A stretch of DNA of 64,000 nt from Agromyces agglutinans (lineage in GTDB: Bacteria > Actinomycetota > Actinomycetes > Actinomycetales > Microbacteriaceae): the NCBI RefSeq assembly GCF_009647605.1, contig NZ_WJIF01000001.1:169655-233654 (forward strand), given 5' to 3'. A model generated the notes under the pieces. That model was not told where the DNA came from, ran no database searches, and saw nothing but the letters and a program-made list of their open reading frames with translations. Positions within the stretch are counted from its first letter, which is position 1. The number at the start of each line of letters is the position of its first letter. The position numbers and the translations under genes are program-made. Below are positions 10,774 to 19,262 of the stretch, piece after piece.

Positions 10774-10808
10774 GATGCGATCGAGGCAACGATGAATCGA
10801 GCGCACTG

Positions 10809-13800
10809 ATGGGCTGGAACAATCCCGAGATCCCATGGTCGGAGCTCGAACGGCAGCTCTCCGACCGCCGCCGACCGGGTCCAGGCACGGGTGCCGGCGG
10901 AGACGGAGCCGGATCGAAGCTCATCGCCGACGGCGGCGACAGTCCCGCATGGAGCCGCAAGCGCCATCCGTACAAGCCGTCGGCCGACCTGCCGCCGGTC
11001 GAAGGTCCGACCGTGCCCTACGCCGAACTGCACGCCCACTCGGCGTTCAGCTTCCTCGACGGCGCATCGATGCCCGAGCAGCTCGTCGAGGAGGCGCACC
11101 GGCTCGGCCTCTCGGGTCTCGCGGTCACCGATCACGACGGCTTCTACGGCATCGTGCGCTTCGCCGAGGCCGCCGAGAGCTTCCCCGAGCTCACCACGGT
11201 CTTCGGCGCCGAGCTCTCGCTCGGCCTCACCCGGCCCCAGATGGGCGCGGCCGACCCCGAGGGCGACCACCTGCTCGTGCTCGCCCGGCGCGAGGAGGGC
11301 TACCACCGGCTCGCGTCGGCGATCACGGCCGGCCAGCTGGCGGGCGGCGAGAAGGGCCGTCCGGTCTACGACCTCGAAGCGCTCGCCGAGCAGTCCGCCG
11401 GCGAATGGCTCATCCCGACCGGGTGCCGCAAGGGGCGGGTGCGGCGCGCGCTCGCCGCCGAGGGGCCCGACGGCGCGTGGCGCGAGCTCGACCGGCTGTC
11501 CGCCCTCTTCGGCCGCGACCGCGTGGTCGTCGAACTCTTCGACCACGGGCATCCGACCGACCAGCCCGACAACGACCTGCTCGACGAACTCGCCGCCAGG
11601 GCGGGCATCCCGGTGATCGCGACGAACGCCGTGCACTACGCGACGCCGCCCGAGCACCGGCTCGCGCAGGCGCTCGCGGCCGTGCGCGCCCGGCGCAGCC
11701 TCGACGAGCTCGACGGCTGGCTCCCGGCCTCCGACGGGCAGCACCTGCGATCGGGCGCCGAGATGGCCGCCCGGTTCGCGCGCTACCCCGGCGCCGTCTC
11801 CCGGACCGTCGGCATCGCCGAAGACCTCGGGTTCCGGCTGCGCAGCGCCCGGCCGAAGCTGCCGCGACAAGAGGTGCCCGAAGGGCACTCGCCCATGAGC
11901 TGGCTGCGCGAACTCGTCTGGCGCGGGGCATCCGAACTGTACCCGGGCGTGCCCGACCACGTGCGCGAGCGGCTCGAGCAGGAGCTCGCGGTGATCGAGC
12001 AGAAGGACTTCCCCGGCTACTTCCTCATCGTGCACGACCTCGTGCACGAGGCCCGGCGGCGGGGCATCCTGTGCCAGGGTCGCGGCTCAGCCGCGAACTC
12101 GGCCGTCTGCTACGTGCTGCGCATCACCGCGGTCGACTCGATCTTCTTCCGGCTGCCGTTCGAGCGATTCCTCTCGGCGCTTCGCGATGAAGAACCCGAC
12201 ATCGACGTCGACTTCGACTCCGACCGGCGCGAGGAGATCATCCAGTACGTCTACGGCAAGTACGGCCGCCGCAACGCCGCGCAGGTCGCGAACGTCATCA
12301 GCTACCGGCCGAAGGCCGCGGTGCGCGACATGGCGAAGGCGCTCGGCTACTCCACCGGCCAGCAGGACGCGTGGTCCCGCCAGGTCGAGCGCTGGGGCGC
12401 CGTCGTCGAGACCGACGACCACGACATCCCGGCGCCCGTGATCGAACTGGCCGAGCAGGTGCTCACCTTCCCCCGCCACCTCGGCATCCACTCGGGCGGC
12501 ATGGTGCTCACCGACCGGCCCGTCGGCGAGGTCGTGCCGATCGAGCATGCGCGTATGGAGAACCGCACCGTGCTGCAATGGGACAAGGACGACTGCGCCT
12601 GGATGGGCCTCGTCAAGTTCGACCTGCTGGGCCTCGGCATGCTCGCCGCGCTGCAGTACACGTTCGACCTCATCCGCGACACGACCGGCGAGCAGTGGGA
12701 GCTCGCGAGCCTGCCGAAGGAGGAGGCGGCCGTCTACGACATGCTCTGCCGGGCCGACTCGATCGGCGTGTTCCAGGTCGAGTCGCGCGCGCAGATGGGC
12801 ACGCTTCCCCGGCTGAAGCCCCGGTGCTTCTACGACCTCGTCGTCGAGATCGCGCTGATCCGCCCGGGGCCGGTGCAGGGCGGTGCGGTGCACCCCTACA
12901 TCCGGCGGCGCACGGGCGAGGAGAAGGTCGGCTACCTGCATCCGAAGCTGGAGCCCGTGCTCGAGCGCACGCTCGGGGTGCCGCTGTTCCAGGAGCAGCT
13001 CATGCAGATGGCGGTCGCCGTCGGCGACTGCACGGCCGCCGACGCCGACCTGCTTCGCCGGGCGATGGGCTCCAAGCGCGGCGTCGAGCGCATCGAGAAG
13101 CTGAAGGACAAGCTCTACGCGGGCATGGCGAGCAACGGCATCGACCCCGAGACCGCCGACTCCATCTACGAGAAGATCCAGGCGTTCGCGAACTTCGGCT
13201 TCGCCGAGAGCCACGCCCTCAGCTTCGCGCTGCTCGTCTACGCGAGTTCGTGGCTGAAGCTGCATTACCCGGCGGCGTTCCTCGCGGCCCTGCTGCGCGC
13301 GCAGCCGATGGGGTTCTACTCGCCGCAGACGCTCACCGCCGACGCCAGGCGGCACGGCGTCGAGATCCGCCGCCCCGACATCCAGCGTTCGGGCGTGCAC
13401 GCCCGCCTCGAGCCGGTCGACGGGCGGGCGGATGCCTCCGGCGCGGCCGCCGGGCCCAGCGGCATGCCCGGCTGCGCCGACGCCGTGCAGCCCCCGGTCG
13501 GCCCCTTCGACCGCGAGGCACCCGACCGCTCGGCCGAGCACCGCCGCGACGCCCGGTTCGCCGTGCGGCTCGGCCTCGCCGACGTCTCCCAGATCGGCAC
13601 GTCGCTCGCCGAGTGCATCGTCGCCGAGCGCGGCCGCGGCGGGCCGTTCCGCGATATGGCCGACGTCTCCCGCCGGGTGGGGCTCGAGGCATCCCAGCTC
13701 GAGGCGCTCGCCGCGGCCGGCGCGTTCGCCTCGTTCGGGCTCGACCGGCGGCGCGCGCTGTGGATGGCGGGCGAGGCCGCCCAAGACCGTGCGGAGTATC

Positions 13801-14261
13801 TACCGGGCTCGGTGGTGGTCGTGCAGCCGCCGCTGCTGCCGATGCTGACGCCGACCGAGCAGGTGGTCTACGACCTCTGGGCGACCGGCATCTCCCCCGA
13901 CGACCACCCGATCCGGCACATCCGCGACCGGCTCGACGAGCGCGGGGTGATCCGGGTCGACCTGCTGCGTGCGCACGAGCCGGGCCGGCGCATCGAGGTG
14001 GGCGGCGTCGTCACCCACCGCCAGCGGCCCGCGACCGCGTCGGGCATCACCTTCCTGAACCTCGAGGACGAGTCGGGCACGGTCAACGTGATCGCGGGCG
14101 TCGGGGTGTGGACCAGGTACCGGCGCGTCGCCCGCGAGGCGCCCGCGATGATCGTTCGCGGCATCCTCGAGCACAGCCGCGACGGCATCGTGAACCTCGT
14201 CGCCGACCGCTTCGAGTCGCTCACCGTGTCGGCACCGCACCGATCGCGGGACTTCCGTTAG
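10809..14261 (+). CDS. dnaE2: Error-prone DNA polymerase DnaE2
   Basis: Second C-family polymerase alpha subunit, 1150 aa, the catalytic partner of ImuB in SOS mutagenesis and damage tolerance. The start MGWNNPEIPWSELERQL at 10809 is the typical DnaE2 N-terminus; an in-frame ATG at 10767 would add 14 unrelated residues. The PHP domain begins with ELHAHSAFSFLDGAS, the polymerase active site has the acidic motif EEPDIDVDFDSDRR and KFDLLGLGML, and a tandem helix-hairpin-helix region and an OB-fold (EVGGVVTHRQRPATASGITF) close the protein. Around residues 865-905 there is an Ala/Gly/Pro-rich insertion before RFAVRLGLADV. Likely co-transcribed with imuAB under the LexA box, though the 81-bp spacer could hold its own signal. 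Confidence 0.97.
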   Translation: MGWNNPEIPWSELERQLSDRRRPGPGTGAGGDGAGSKLIADGGDSPAWSRKRHPYKPSADLPPVEGPTVPYAELHAHSAFSFLDGASMPEQLVEEAHRLGLSGLAVTDHDGFYGIVRFAEAAESFPELTTVFGAELSLGLTRPQMGAADPEGDHLLVLARREEGYHRLASAITAGQLAGGEKGRPVYDLEALAEQSAGEWLIPTGCRKGRVRRALAAEGPDGAWRELDRLSALFGRDRVVVELFDHGHPTDQPDNDLLDELAARAGIPVIATNAVHYATPPEHRLAQALAAVRARRSLDELDGWLPASDGQHLRSGAEMAARFARYPGAVSRTVGIAEDLGFRLRSARPKLPRQEVPEGHSPMSWLRELVWRGASELYPGVPDHVRERLEQELAVIEQKDFPGYFLIVHDLVHEARRRGILCQGRGSAANSAVCYVLRITAVDSIFFRLPFERFLSALRDEEPDIDVDFDSDRREEIIQYVYGKYGRRNAAQVANVISYRPKAAVRDMAKALGYSTGQQDAWSRQVERWGAVVETDDHDIPAPVIELAEQVLTFPRHLGIHSGGMVLTDRPVGEVVPIEHARMENRTVLQWDKDDCAWMGLVKFDLLGLGMLAALQYTFDLIRDTTGEQWELASLPKEEAAVYDMLCRADSIGVFQVESRAQMGTLPRLKPRCFYDLVVEIALIRPGPVQGGAVHPYIRRRTGEEKVGYLHPKLEPVLERTLGVPLFQEQLMQMAVAVGDCTAADADLLRRAMGSKRGVERIEKLKDKLYAGMASNGIDPETADSIYEKIQAFANFGFAESHALSFALLVYASSWLKLHYPAAFLAALLRAQPMGFYSPQTLTADARRHGVEIRRPDIQRSGVHARLEPVDGRADASGAAAGPSGMPGCADAVQPPVGPFDREAPDRSAEHRRDARFAVRLGLADVSQIGTSLAECIVAERGRGGPFRDMADVSRRVGLEASQLEALAAAGAFASFGLDRRRALWMAGEAAQDRAEYLPGSVVVVQPPLLPMLTPTEQVVYDLWATGISPDDHPIRHIRDRLDERGVIRVDLLRAHEPGRRIEVGGVVTHRQRPATASGITFLNLEDESGTVNVIAGVGVWTRYRRVAREAPAMIVRGILEHSRDGIVNLVADRFESLTVSAPHRSRDFR

Positions 14262-14264
14262 CCT
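14259..14264 (+). promoter_or_regulatory. -10 element for DUF3097 gene
   Basis: TAGCCT, 6 bases before the GTG at 14271 and overlapping the dnaE2 stop codon. Spacing fits a leaderless mRNA, so the gene need not depend on the SOS operon. Confidence 0.35.
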
Positions 14265-14270
14265 CGTGCG

Positions 14271-15191
14271 GTGCCCGCACCATTCGACTCCCCAGGCCCC
14301 GACCGCTACGGCAGCGACGTGCTCGCCGGTGACTGGCGCGCCCGTGGCCGAACGCAGATCCCCGAGGTGCCGGTCGAGCGCGACCTCGTCGTCGAGCTCG
14401 CGGCCGACGGCTACTGCGGGGCGGTCGTCGGGGTGGAGAAGGGGCACGTGGTGCTGGAGGACCGGTTCGGCAAGCGCCGCCTGTTCCCGCTCGGCCACGG
14501 CTTCCTCATCGACGGGCGCGCCGTGCGGCTCGTCGCGCCGGCGCCCGCGGCCCGGGCTGCCGGCGGGGCCGGAGGCGGTGCCGGCGGCGGTGCCGGCGGG
14601 GCGGCGGGCCCTGGTCGCGTGCGCACCGCGTCGGGGTCGTTCATGGTCGACGCCGGGCCCGCGAAGGTGGCTCTGCCGAGCCGCATCTTCGTCGAGGGAC
14701 GGCACGACGCCGAGCTGGTCGAGAAGATCTGGGGCACCGACCTGCGGGTCGAGGGCGTCGTCGTCGAGTACCTCGAGGGTGTCGATCGGCTCGAGGAGAT
14801 CCTCGATGAATTCCGTCCGGCCCGAGGCCGCCGCGTCGGCGTGCTCGTCGACCATCTCGTCCCCGGCTCGAAGGAGCAGCGCATCGCCGACCAGGTCGCC
14901 CGCGGCCGCCACGGCGCGCACGTGCTCGTCGTGGGGCATCCGTTCATCGACATCTGGCAGGCCGTGAAGCCCGCACGGCTCGGCCGCGAGGCGTGGCCCG
15001 TGATCCCCCGCGGCACCGAGTGGAAGCACGGCGTGTGCGAGGCGTTCGGCTGGCCGCACGCCGACCAGGCCGACATCGCACGCGCATGGCAGCGCATCCT
15101 CGGCCGCGTGCGCGGCTACGGCGACCTCGAACCCGCGCTGCTCGGCCGCGTCGAGGAACTCATCGACTTCGTCACCGAGCCGCAGGGCTGA
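14271..15191 (+). CDS. DUF3097-family protein
   Basis: Conserved actinobacterial protein of 306 aa with no assigned function. The family-typical blocks are PGPDRYGSDVLAGDWR at the N-terminus, AADGYCGAVVGVEKGHVVLEDRFG (shown here only as landmarks around residues 43-66), and the C-terminal half with FVEGRHDAELVEKIWG, VGVLVDHLVPGSKEQRIA and GHPFIDIWQAVKP. The second half resembles a TOPRIM-like fold (acidic VEGRHD and LVDH motifs), which is my inference. A Gly/Ala-rich linker lies at about residues 90-115. The GTG start at 14271 is 9 bp after the dnaE2 stop. Convergent with the VIT1 gene, 39 bp away. A nucleic-acid role is plausible but unproven. Confidence 0.85.
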   Translation: MPAPFDSPGPDRYGSDVLAGDWRARGRTQIPEVPVERDLVVELAADGYCGAVVGVEKGHVVLEDRFGKRRLFPLGHGFLIDGRAVRLVAPAPAARAAGGAGGGAGGGAGGAAGPGRVRTASGSFMVDAGPAKVALPSRIFVEGRHDAELVEKIWGTDLRVEGVVVEYLEGVDRLEEILDEFRPARGRRVGVLVDHLVPGSKEQRIADQVARGRHGAHVLVVGHPFIDIWQAVKPARLGREAWPVIPRGTEWKHGVCEAFGWPHADQADIARAWQRILGRVRGYGDLEPALLGRVEELIDFVTEPQG

Positions 15192-15230
15192 CTCGGAAGC
15201 CGGCGGCGCCGTCGCGCGAGCGATCGCCGC

Positions 15231-16361
15231 TCAGGCGATCGTGGTCCCGAAGGCGAGGCCCAGGCCGTAGGTCACCGCGGCGGCGCCGAGACCGATGCCC
15301 AGCTGGCGGAGGGCCCGCTTCAGGGGCGACGCCCCCGAGAGCACGCCGACGGTCGCGCCCGTGGCGAGCAGCGCGACGCCGACCAGTACCGCGGCGGTGA
15401 GGATGGCGGAGACCCCGGCCATGCCGAAGATCCACGGCAACACCGGGATGAGCGCACCGGCGGCGAAGAAGCAGAAGCTCGAGACCGCCGCCGAGAGCCC
15501 GGTGCCGAGCGCCTCGTCGTCGTGCTCGAACGTCGGGATCGCGTCGGTCGGGGCCACCGACGCGCCCGCCGCCTGCACGCGTGCGATCGACAGCGCGGCC
15601 TGCTCGATCGCCTCGTCGGAGTCCATGCCGCGCGCGCGATAGACCAGCGCGAGCTCGTTGGCGTCGATGTCGAGATCCGCGAGCGCCTCGCGAGCGGTCG
15701 GGTCGGGGGCGGATGCCTCGAGCAGCTCCCGCTGCGAGCGCACCGAGACGTACTCCCCCGCGCCCATCGAGAGGGCGCCCGCGAGGAGGCCGGCGATGCC
15801 GGTGAAGAGCACGACCGGGGCGGGCACCCCCGTCGCGCCGATGCCCAGCACGAGCGCGAGGTTCGAGACGAGTCCGTCATTGGCGCCGAACACGGCCGCG
15901 CGGAAGGTTCCGGCGAGCCGGCGCCGACCGCGTGCGGCGAGGCCGCGCACCACCTCGCCGTGGATGCGCTCGTCGGCGGCCATCGCCGGGGTCGCGTGGG
16001 GATCCGTCGAGTAGGGCGATCGCCCTTCGGCGCGCTGGGCGAGGGCGAGCACGAAGATCGAGCCGAAGCGGCGCGCGAGCGCCGCCAGCGTGCGGGTGCG
16101 GAGGTCGGCCCGCGGGATGCCGGCGTCGTCACCGCCGAGCAGCGCGAGCCAGTGCGCCTCGTGACGGCCTTCGGCGGCGGCGAGGGCGAGCAGGATCTCG
16201 CGCTCCTCGCCCTCCTTGCGGGCGGCGAGCTCGCGGTACACCGCACCCTCCGCCCGCTCGTCGGCGAGGTAGCGGCGCCACCTGGCGCGGTCGGCGTCGG
16301 TCGCGTTCGCCGGCGCCCCGCCGGGCGCGGATGCCCCGCCGTTCGTGCTTCCGTTGCTCAT
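15231..16361 (-). CDS. VIT1/CCC1-family metal transporter with N-terminal ferritin-like domain
   Basis: Membrane exporter of Fe2+/Mn2+ type, 376 aa. Residues about 15-150 form a rubrerythrin-like four-helix domain with E-x-x-x-Y-x-E and E-x-x-H patterns (DERAEGAVYRELAARKEGEE, AAEGRHEAHW). The C-terminal part is the VIT1 transporter: AAVFGANDGLVSNLALVLG, a second helix pair with SMGAGEYVSVRSQRELLE, and three terminal membrane segments. The combination is known from MbfA-like iron exporters, so iron efflux or detoxification is the best guess. I start at the ATG at 16361 with GGGAG just upstream; earlier ATGs add an unsupported basic extension. Its 5' side opens into the 325-bp gene-free region with the large hairpin. 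Confidence 0.88.
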   Translation of the reverse strand: MSNGSTNGGASAPGGAPANATDADRARWRRYLADERAEGAVYRELAARKEGEEREILLALAAAEGRHEAHWLALLGGDDAGIPRADLRTRTLAALARRFGSIFVLALAQRAEGRSPYSTDPHATPAMAADERIHGEVVRGLAARGRRRLAGTFRAAVFGANDGLVSNLALVLGIGATGVPAPVVLFTGIAGLLAGALSMGAGEYVSVRSQRELLEASAPDPTAREALADLDIDANELALVYRARGMDSDEAIEQAALSIARVQAAGASVAPTDAIPTFEHDDEALGTGLSAAVSSFCFFAAGALIPVLPWIFGMAGVSAILTAAVLVGVALLATGATVGVLSGASPLKRALRQLGIGLGAAAVTYGLGLAFGTTIA

Positions 16362-16686
16362 GGTGCTCCCATCGACGGGCGCTCCGGGAGTGGCCGGTGC
16401 GCCCGCTCCATCACGTGGTCGGCCGCGAACGGCCTCAGCCACGATAGCGACGGTACGGGCGCGGAACGGCTGGTTCGCCGCGATTGGCAGCATTTCGGAG
16501 CGCCGAACCGTTCCAGCCGAGTCGACCCGGTTCGCAATTCAGGTCGGGAGGCGTGTCGCGTCGGGTACCGGACCGCGTTCTCGCCCGTGACGGCACGACA
16601 CGCCCGTACCGACCTGAATTGCGAACCGGTGCGGATGCCTGGGGCGCGGGGCGCCCGCGAGCCGTGCGGTCCGCCGAGCAGGCGGA
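16362..16686. other. 325-bp gene-free region between the VIT1 gene start and the Lrp gene stop
   Basis: No credible coding sequence. It must hold the VIT1 promoter and carries a large imperfect hairpin (see the repeat at 16527-16629). A short GGAACGG/CCGTTCC inverted pair (16463-16469 and 16508-16514) lies beside it. Confidence 0.7.
16527..16629. repeat. Perfect 21-bp inverted repeat forming a ~100-nt hairpin
   Basis: The arms 16527-16547 and 16609-16629 are exact reverse complements over 21 bp (left arm begins CCGGTTCGCAATTCAGG). Inside them a second 9-bp pair, GGCGTGTCG (16550-16558) and CGACACGCC (16596-16604), extends the stem past a small bulge. There is no T-tract. No second copy was seen in this window. 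Confidence 0.9.
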
Positions 16687-17163
16687 TCAGCCGATCAGGT
16701 GCTGCCAGCCGTCGCCCTCTGCGTGCTCGAAGATCAGGTTCGTCTCGGTGTGCGCGACGGCCGGGTGGCCGGTCAGGTGCGCGAGCACGAACTCGCGCAG
16801 CTCCTCGGCGTCGCGCGCGGCGACGTGCAGCAGGTAGTCGTCGGCGCCCGCCATGTGGAAGACGCCGAGCACGCCCGGCAGGTGCGGCACCGCCGACCGG
16901 AACGCGTCGATCTCGGATCGATCGTGCTTGACCAGACGCACGGCGATCAGGGCCTGCAGCGAGACCCCGACCGAGGCCAGGTCGACGTCGACGTGGTAGC
17001 CGCGGATGGTGCCGAGGCTCTGCAGGCGGCGCAGCCGCAGCGAGACGGTGGACTCGGCCACGCCGATCTCTGCGGCCAGCGCGGCTCCGGAGGCCCTGGC
17101 GTTCGACGAGAGCGCCGTGAGCAGCGCGCGGTCGACGCGATCGAGGTCGGGGGTCTGCGCCAT
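16687..17163 (-). CDS. Lrp/AsnC-family transcriptional regulator
   Basis: DNA-binding regulator of 158 aa that senses an amino acid or related effector and assembles as dimers/octamers. Residues 8-60 are the Lrp helix-turn-helix (DRVDRALLTALSSNARASG, EIGVAESTVSLRLRRLQSLG), and residues about 70-150 are the RAM effector domain with GVFHMAGADDYLLHVA. ATG at 17163, with an AAGG-containing upstream sequence. The promoter region holds an 11-bp inverted repeat that is the probable autoregulatory operator. No obvious amino-acid metabolic gene adjoins it, so its target is unknown; the neighbours are the VIT1 transporter downstream and the helicase upstream, both in the same direction. Confidence 0.92.
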   Translation of the reverse strand: MAQTPDLDRVDRALLTALSSNARASGAALAAEIGVAESTVSLRLRRLQSLGTIRGYHVDVDLASVGVSLQALIAVRLVKHDRSEIDAFRSAVPHLPGVLGVFHMAGADDYLLHVAARDAEELREFVLAHLTGHPAVAHTETNLIFEHAEGDGWQHLIG

Positions 17164-17222
17164 TGAAGGGCCTTTCGGGTCGGCGTGGAGACGGTGAGGT
17201 CATCCTGCGTCACGATCGAAAC

Positions 17223-17256
17223 GATCTGCAACACCGCTTGCGCATTGTTGCAGATC
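17223..17256. promoter_or_regulatory. Candidate Lrp operator
   Basis: GATCTGCAACA (17223-17233) and its exact reverse complement TGTTGCAGATC (17246-17256) with a 12-bp spacer, 60 bp upstream of the Lrp start. Arm-to-arm geometry and position fit autoregulation. Confidence 0.65.
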
Positions 17257-17324
17257 CTCTCGCTTCCGTCGCGACGGCCACGAGGCCGAGCGATGTCATG
17301 ACGGGTGCGAACCCGAGGATCGCG

Positions 17325-17372
17325 ACGGTCACCGGCCGGCACGGTCACCGGCCGGCAGGGTCATCGGCCGTC
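17325..17372. repeat. 16-bp tandem repeat, about 3 copies, after the helicase gene
   Basis: ACGGTCACCGGCCGGC at 17325-17340 and 17341-17356, then a diverged third copy at 17357-17372 ending 4 bases before the helicase stop codon at 17377. Each unit contains the palindrome CCGGCCGG, so it may act as a transcript-end structure. Confidence 0.8.
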
Positions 17373-17376
17373 CGGC

Positions 17377-19179
17377 TCAGCGGCTGGCGAGGCGCTTGCG
17401 GAGCAGTTCGATGCGCGACTGGAGCTGGGTGACCGTCGCCTGCGCCACCGGCGGGCCGCCGCACACCCGGCGCAGTTCGGCGTGCACCTGCGAGTGCGGC
17501 TCCCCCGTGTGCCTGGCCCAGAGCCCGACGAGGCTGTTCAGCAGCGCGCGCTGCTCCTTCAGCGTGCGGTAGAGCGCGACCGGCTCGGCCGAGGGCTCGT
17601 CGTCGACCGTCTGCCGGCGCCGGTCGCTCGCGCGCCGTGCCTGGCGGGCCTGCCGATGCCGCAGCAGCTCGGCGACCTGTTCGGGTTCGAGCAGGCCAGG
17701 CAGGCCGATGAAGTCGAGCTCCTCGTCGCTGCCCGGCTCGGCGAACGTGCCGAAGTCGGTGCCGTCGAACACGACGCGGTCGAACGTGGCGTCGGAGGCG
17801 ACGGCCTGCCAGGTGAACTCCCCCGCCTCGTCGGACGCCTTCTCTTCACGGTTCGCCGATTCGAGCAGCCCGTCGTCGAGGCCCGGGTCGTCGTCGCCGT
17901 CACCCGTGCGCCGATCGAGGGCGTGATCGCGCTCGCGCTCGAGCTCGCCCGCGAGTGCCATGAGCACGGGAACGTTGGGCAGGAACACCGAGGCCGTCTC
18001 ACCGCGACGTCGTGCGCGCACGAATCGGCCGATCGCCTGCGCGAAGAAGAGTGGCGTGGCCGAACTCGTCGCGTAGACGCCGACCGCGAGGCGGGGCACA
18101 TCGACGCCCTCCGACACCATGCGCACCGCGACCATCCAGCGGCTGGTGCCGGCGGAGAACTCCTCGATGCGCTCGCTCGCCTCCTTGTCGTCGGAGAGCA
18201 CGACCGTGACCTTCTCGCCCGAGATGCCCTCGAGGATGTCGGCGTACGCACGGGCGACCGTCTGGTCGGTGGCGAGCACCAGTCCGCCGGCGTCGGGGAT
18301 CCCGTGACGCACCTCGGTCAGGCGGCGGTCGGCGGCCTGGAGGACGGCGGGTATCCACTCGCCCGTCGGCTCGAGGGCGGTGCGCCACGCCGAACTCGTG
18401 ATGTCCTTCGTGTTGTCCTCGCCGAGCCTCGCCTCCATCTCGTCGCCGGCCTTCGTGCGCCAGCGCATGTGGCCCGCGTAGACCATGAAGAGCACGGGTC
18501 GCACGACCCCGTCGGCGAGGGCGCGGCCGTAGCCGTAGTTGAAGTCGGTCTTCGAGAGCCGAACGCCGTGCGCGTCGGGCTCGTAGTGCACGAACGGGAT
18601 GGGCGCCGTGTCGCTGCGGAACGGCGTGCCGGTGAGCGAGAGCCGCTTCTCGGCCGGCTCGAACGCCTCGCGGATGGCGTCGCCCCACGAGAGCGTGTCG
18701 CCGCCGTGGTGCACCTCGTCGAGGATCACGAGGGTGCGGCCCGAGAGGGTGAGCTCGCGGTGCAGTGCCGGCCGCATCGCGACCTGCGCGTAGGTGACCG
18801 CCACGCCGTGGTAGTGCCGGGCGCTGCGGCCGTGGGCGTTGCGGAAGCCGGGATCGAGCCGGATGCCCGCGCGCGCCGCGGCGTCCGCCCACTGCCGCTT
18901 CAGGTGGTCGGTGGGCGCGACCACGGTGATGCGGTCGACGATGCGCCTCGCGCGCAGTTCGGCCGCGATGCGCAGGGCGAAGGTCGTCTTGCCCGCGCCC
19001 GGCGTCGCCGCGGCGAGGAAGTCGCGGGGCAGCTCTTCGAGGTACTGCTCGAGCGCCTCGGCCTGCCAGGCGCGCAGCTTGCCTGCGGTGCCCCACGGCG
19101 CACGTGCGGGGAAGGCCGGTGAGAGATGCTCGGCGGCCGAGGTGCCCGGCTGATGGCCGGAGGGGGTCGCTGTGCTCAC
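17377..19179 (-). CDS. DEAD/DEAH-box SF2 helicase
   Basis: Superfamily 2 ATP-dependent helicase of 600 aa, close to the UvrB/RecG-like 'DEAD/DEAH box helicase' group of actinobacteria. Walker A is TPGAGKTT (residues 59-66), Walker B is LDEVHHGG (Asp154-Glu155-Val156-His157), motif III is SLTGTPFRSD (181-190), and motif VI is QAIGRFVRARRRG near residue 390. The C-terminal 180 residues are a family-specific extension with charged stretches and no known nuclease motif. ATG start at 19179. It is divergent from the SGNH hydrolase and its stop abuts the 16-bp tandem repeat. Substrate (DNA or RNA) cannot be told from sequence. Confidence 0.92.
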   Translation of the reverse strand: MSTATPSGHQPGTSAAEHLSPAFPARAPWGTAGKLRAWQAEALEQYLEELPRDFLAAATPGAGKTTFALRIAAELRARRIVDRITVVAPTDHLKRQWADAAARAGIRLDPGFRNAHGRSARHYHGVAVTYAQVAMRPALHRELTLSGRTLVILDEVHHGGDTLSWGDAIREAFEPAEKRLSLTGTPFRSDTAPIPFVHYEPDAHGVRLSKTDFNYGYGRALADGVVRPVLFMVYAGHMRWRTKAGDEMEARLGEDNTKDITSSAWRTALEPTGEWIPAVLQAADRRLTEVRHGIPDAGGLVLATDQTVARAYADILEGISGEKVTVVLSDDKEASERIEEFSAGTSRWMVAVRMVSEGVDVPRLAVGVYATSSATPLFFAQAIGRFVRARRRGETASVFLPNVPVLMALAGELERERDHALDRRTGDGDDDPGLDDGLLESANREEKASDEAGEFTWQAVASDATFDRVVFDGTDFGTFAEPGSDEELDFIGLPGLLEPEQVAELLRHRQARQARRASDRRRQTVDDEPSAEPVALYRTLKEQRALLNSLVGLWARHTGEPHSQVHAELRRVCGGPPVAQATVTQLQSRIELLRKRLASR

Positions 19180-19262
19180 TGTCCAGCACTGTACCCGACC
19201 CGGCCGACACGACCGGGAGCGCCCGGGCGCGGCATCCGCCCGACGCGTTGCAGAATGGAGGG

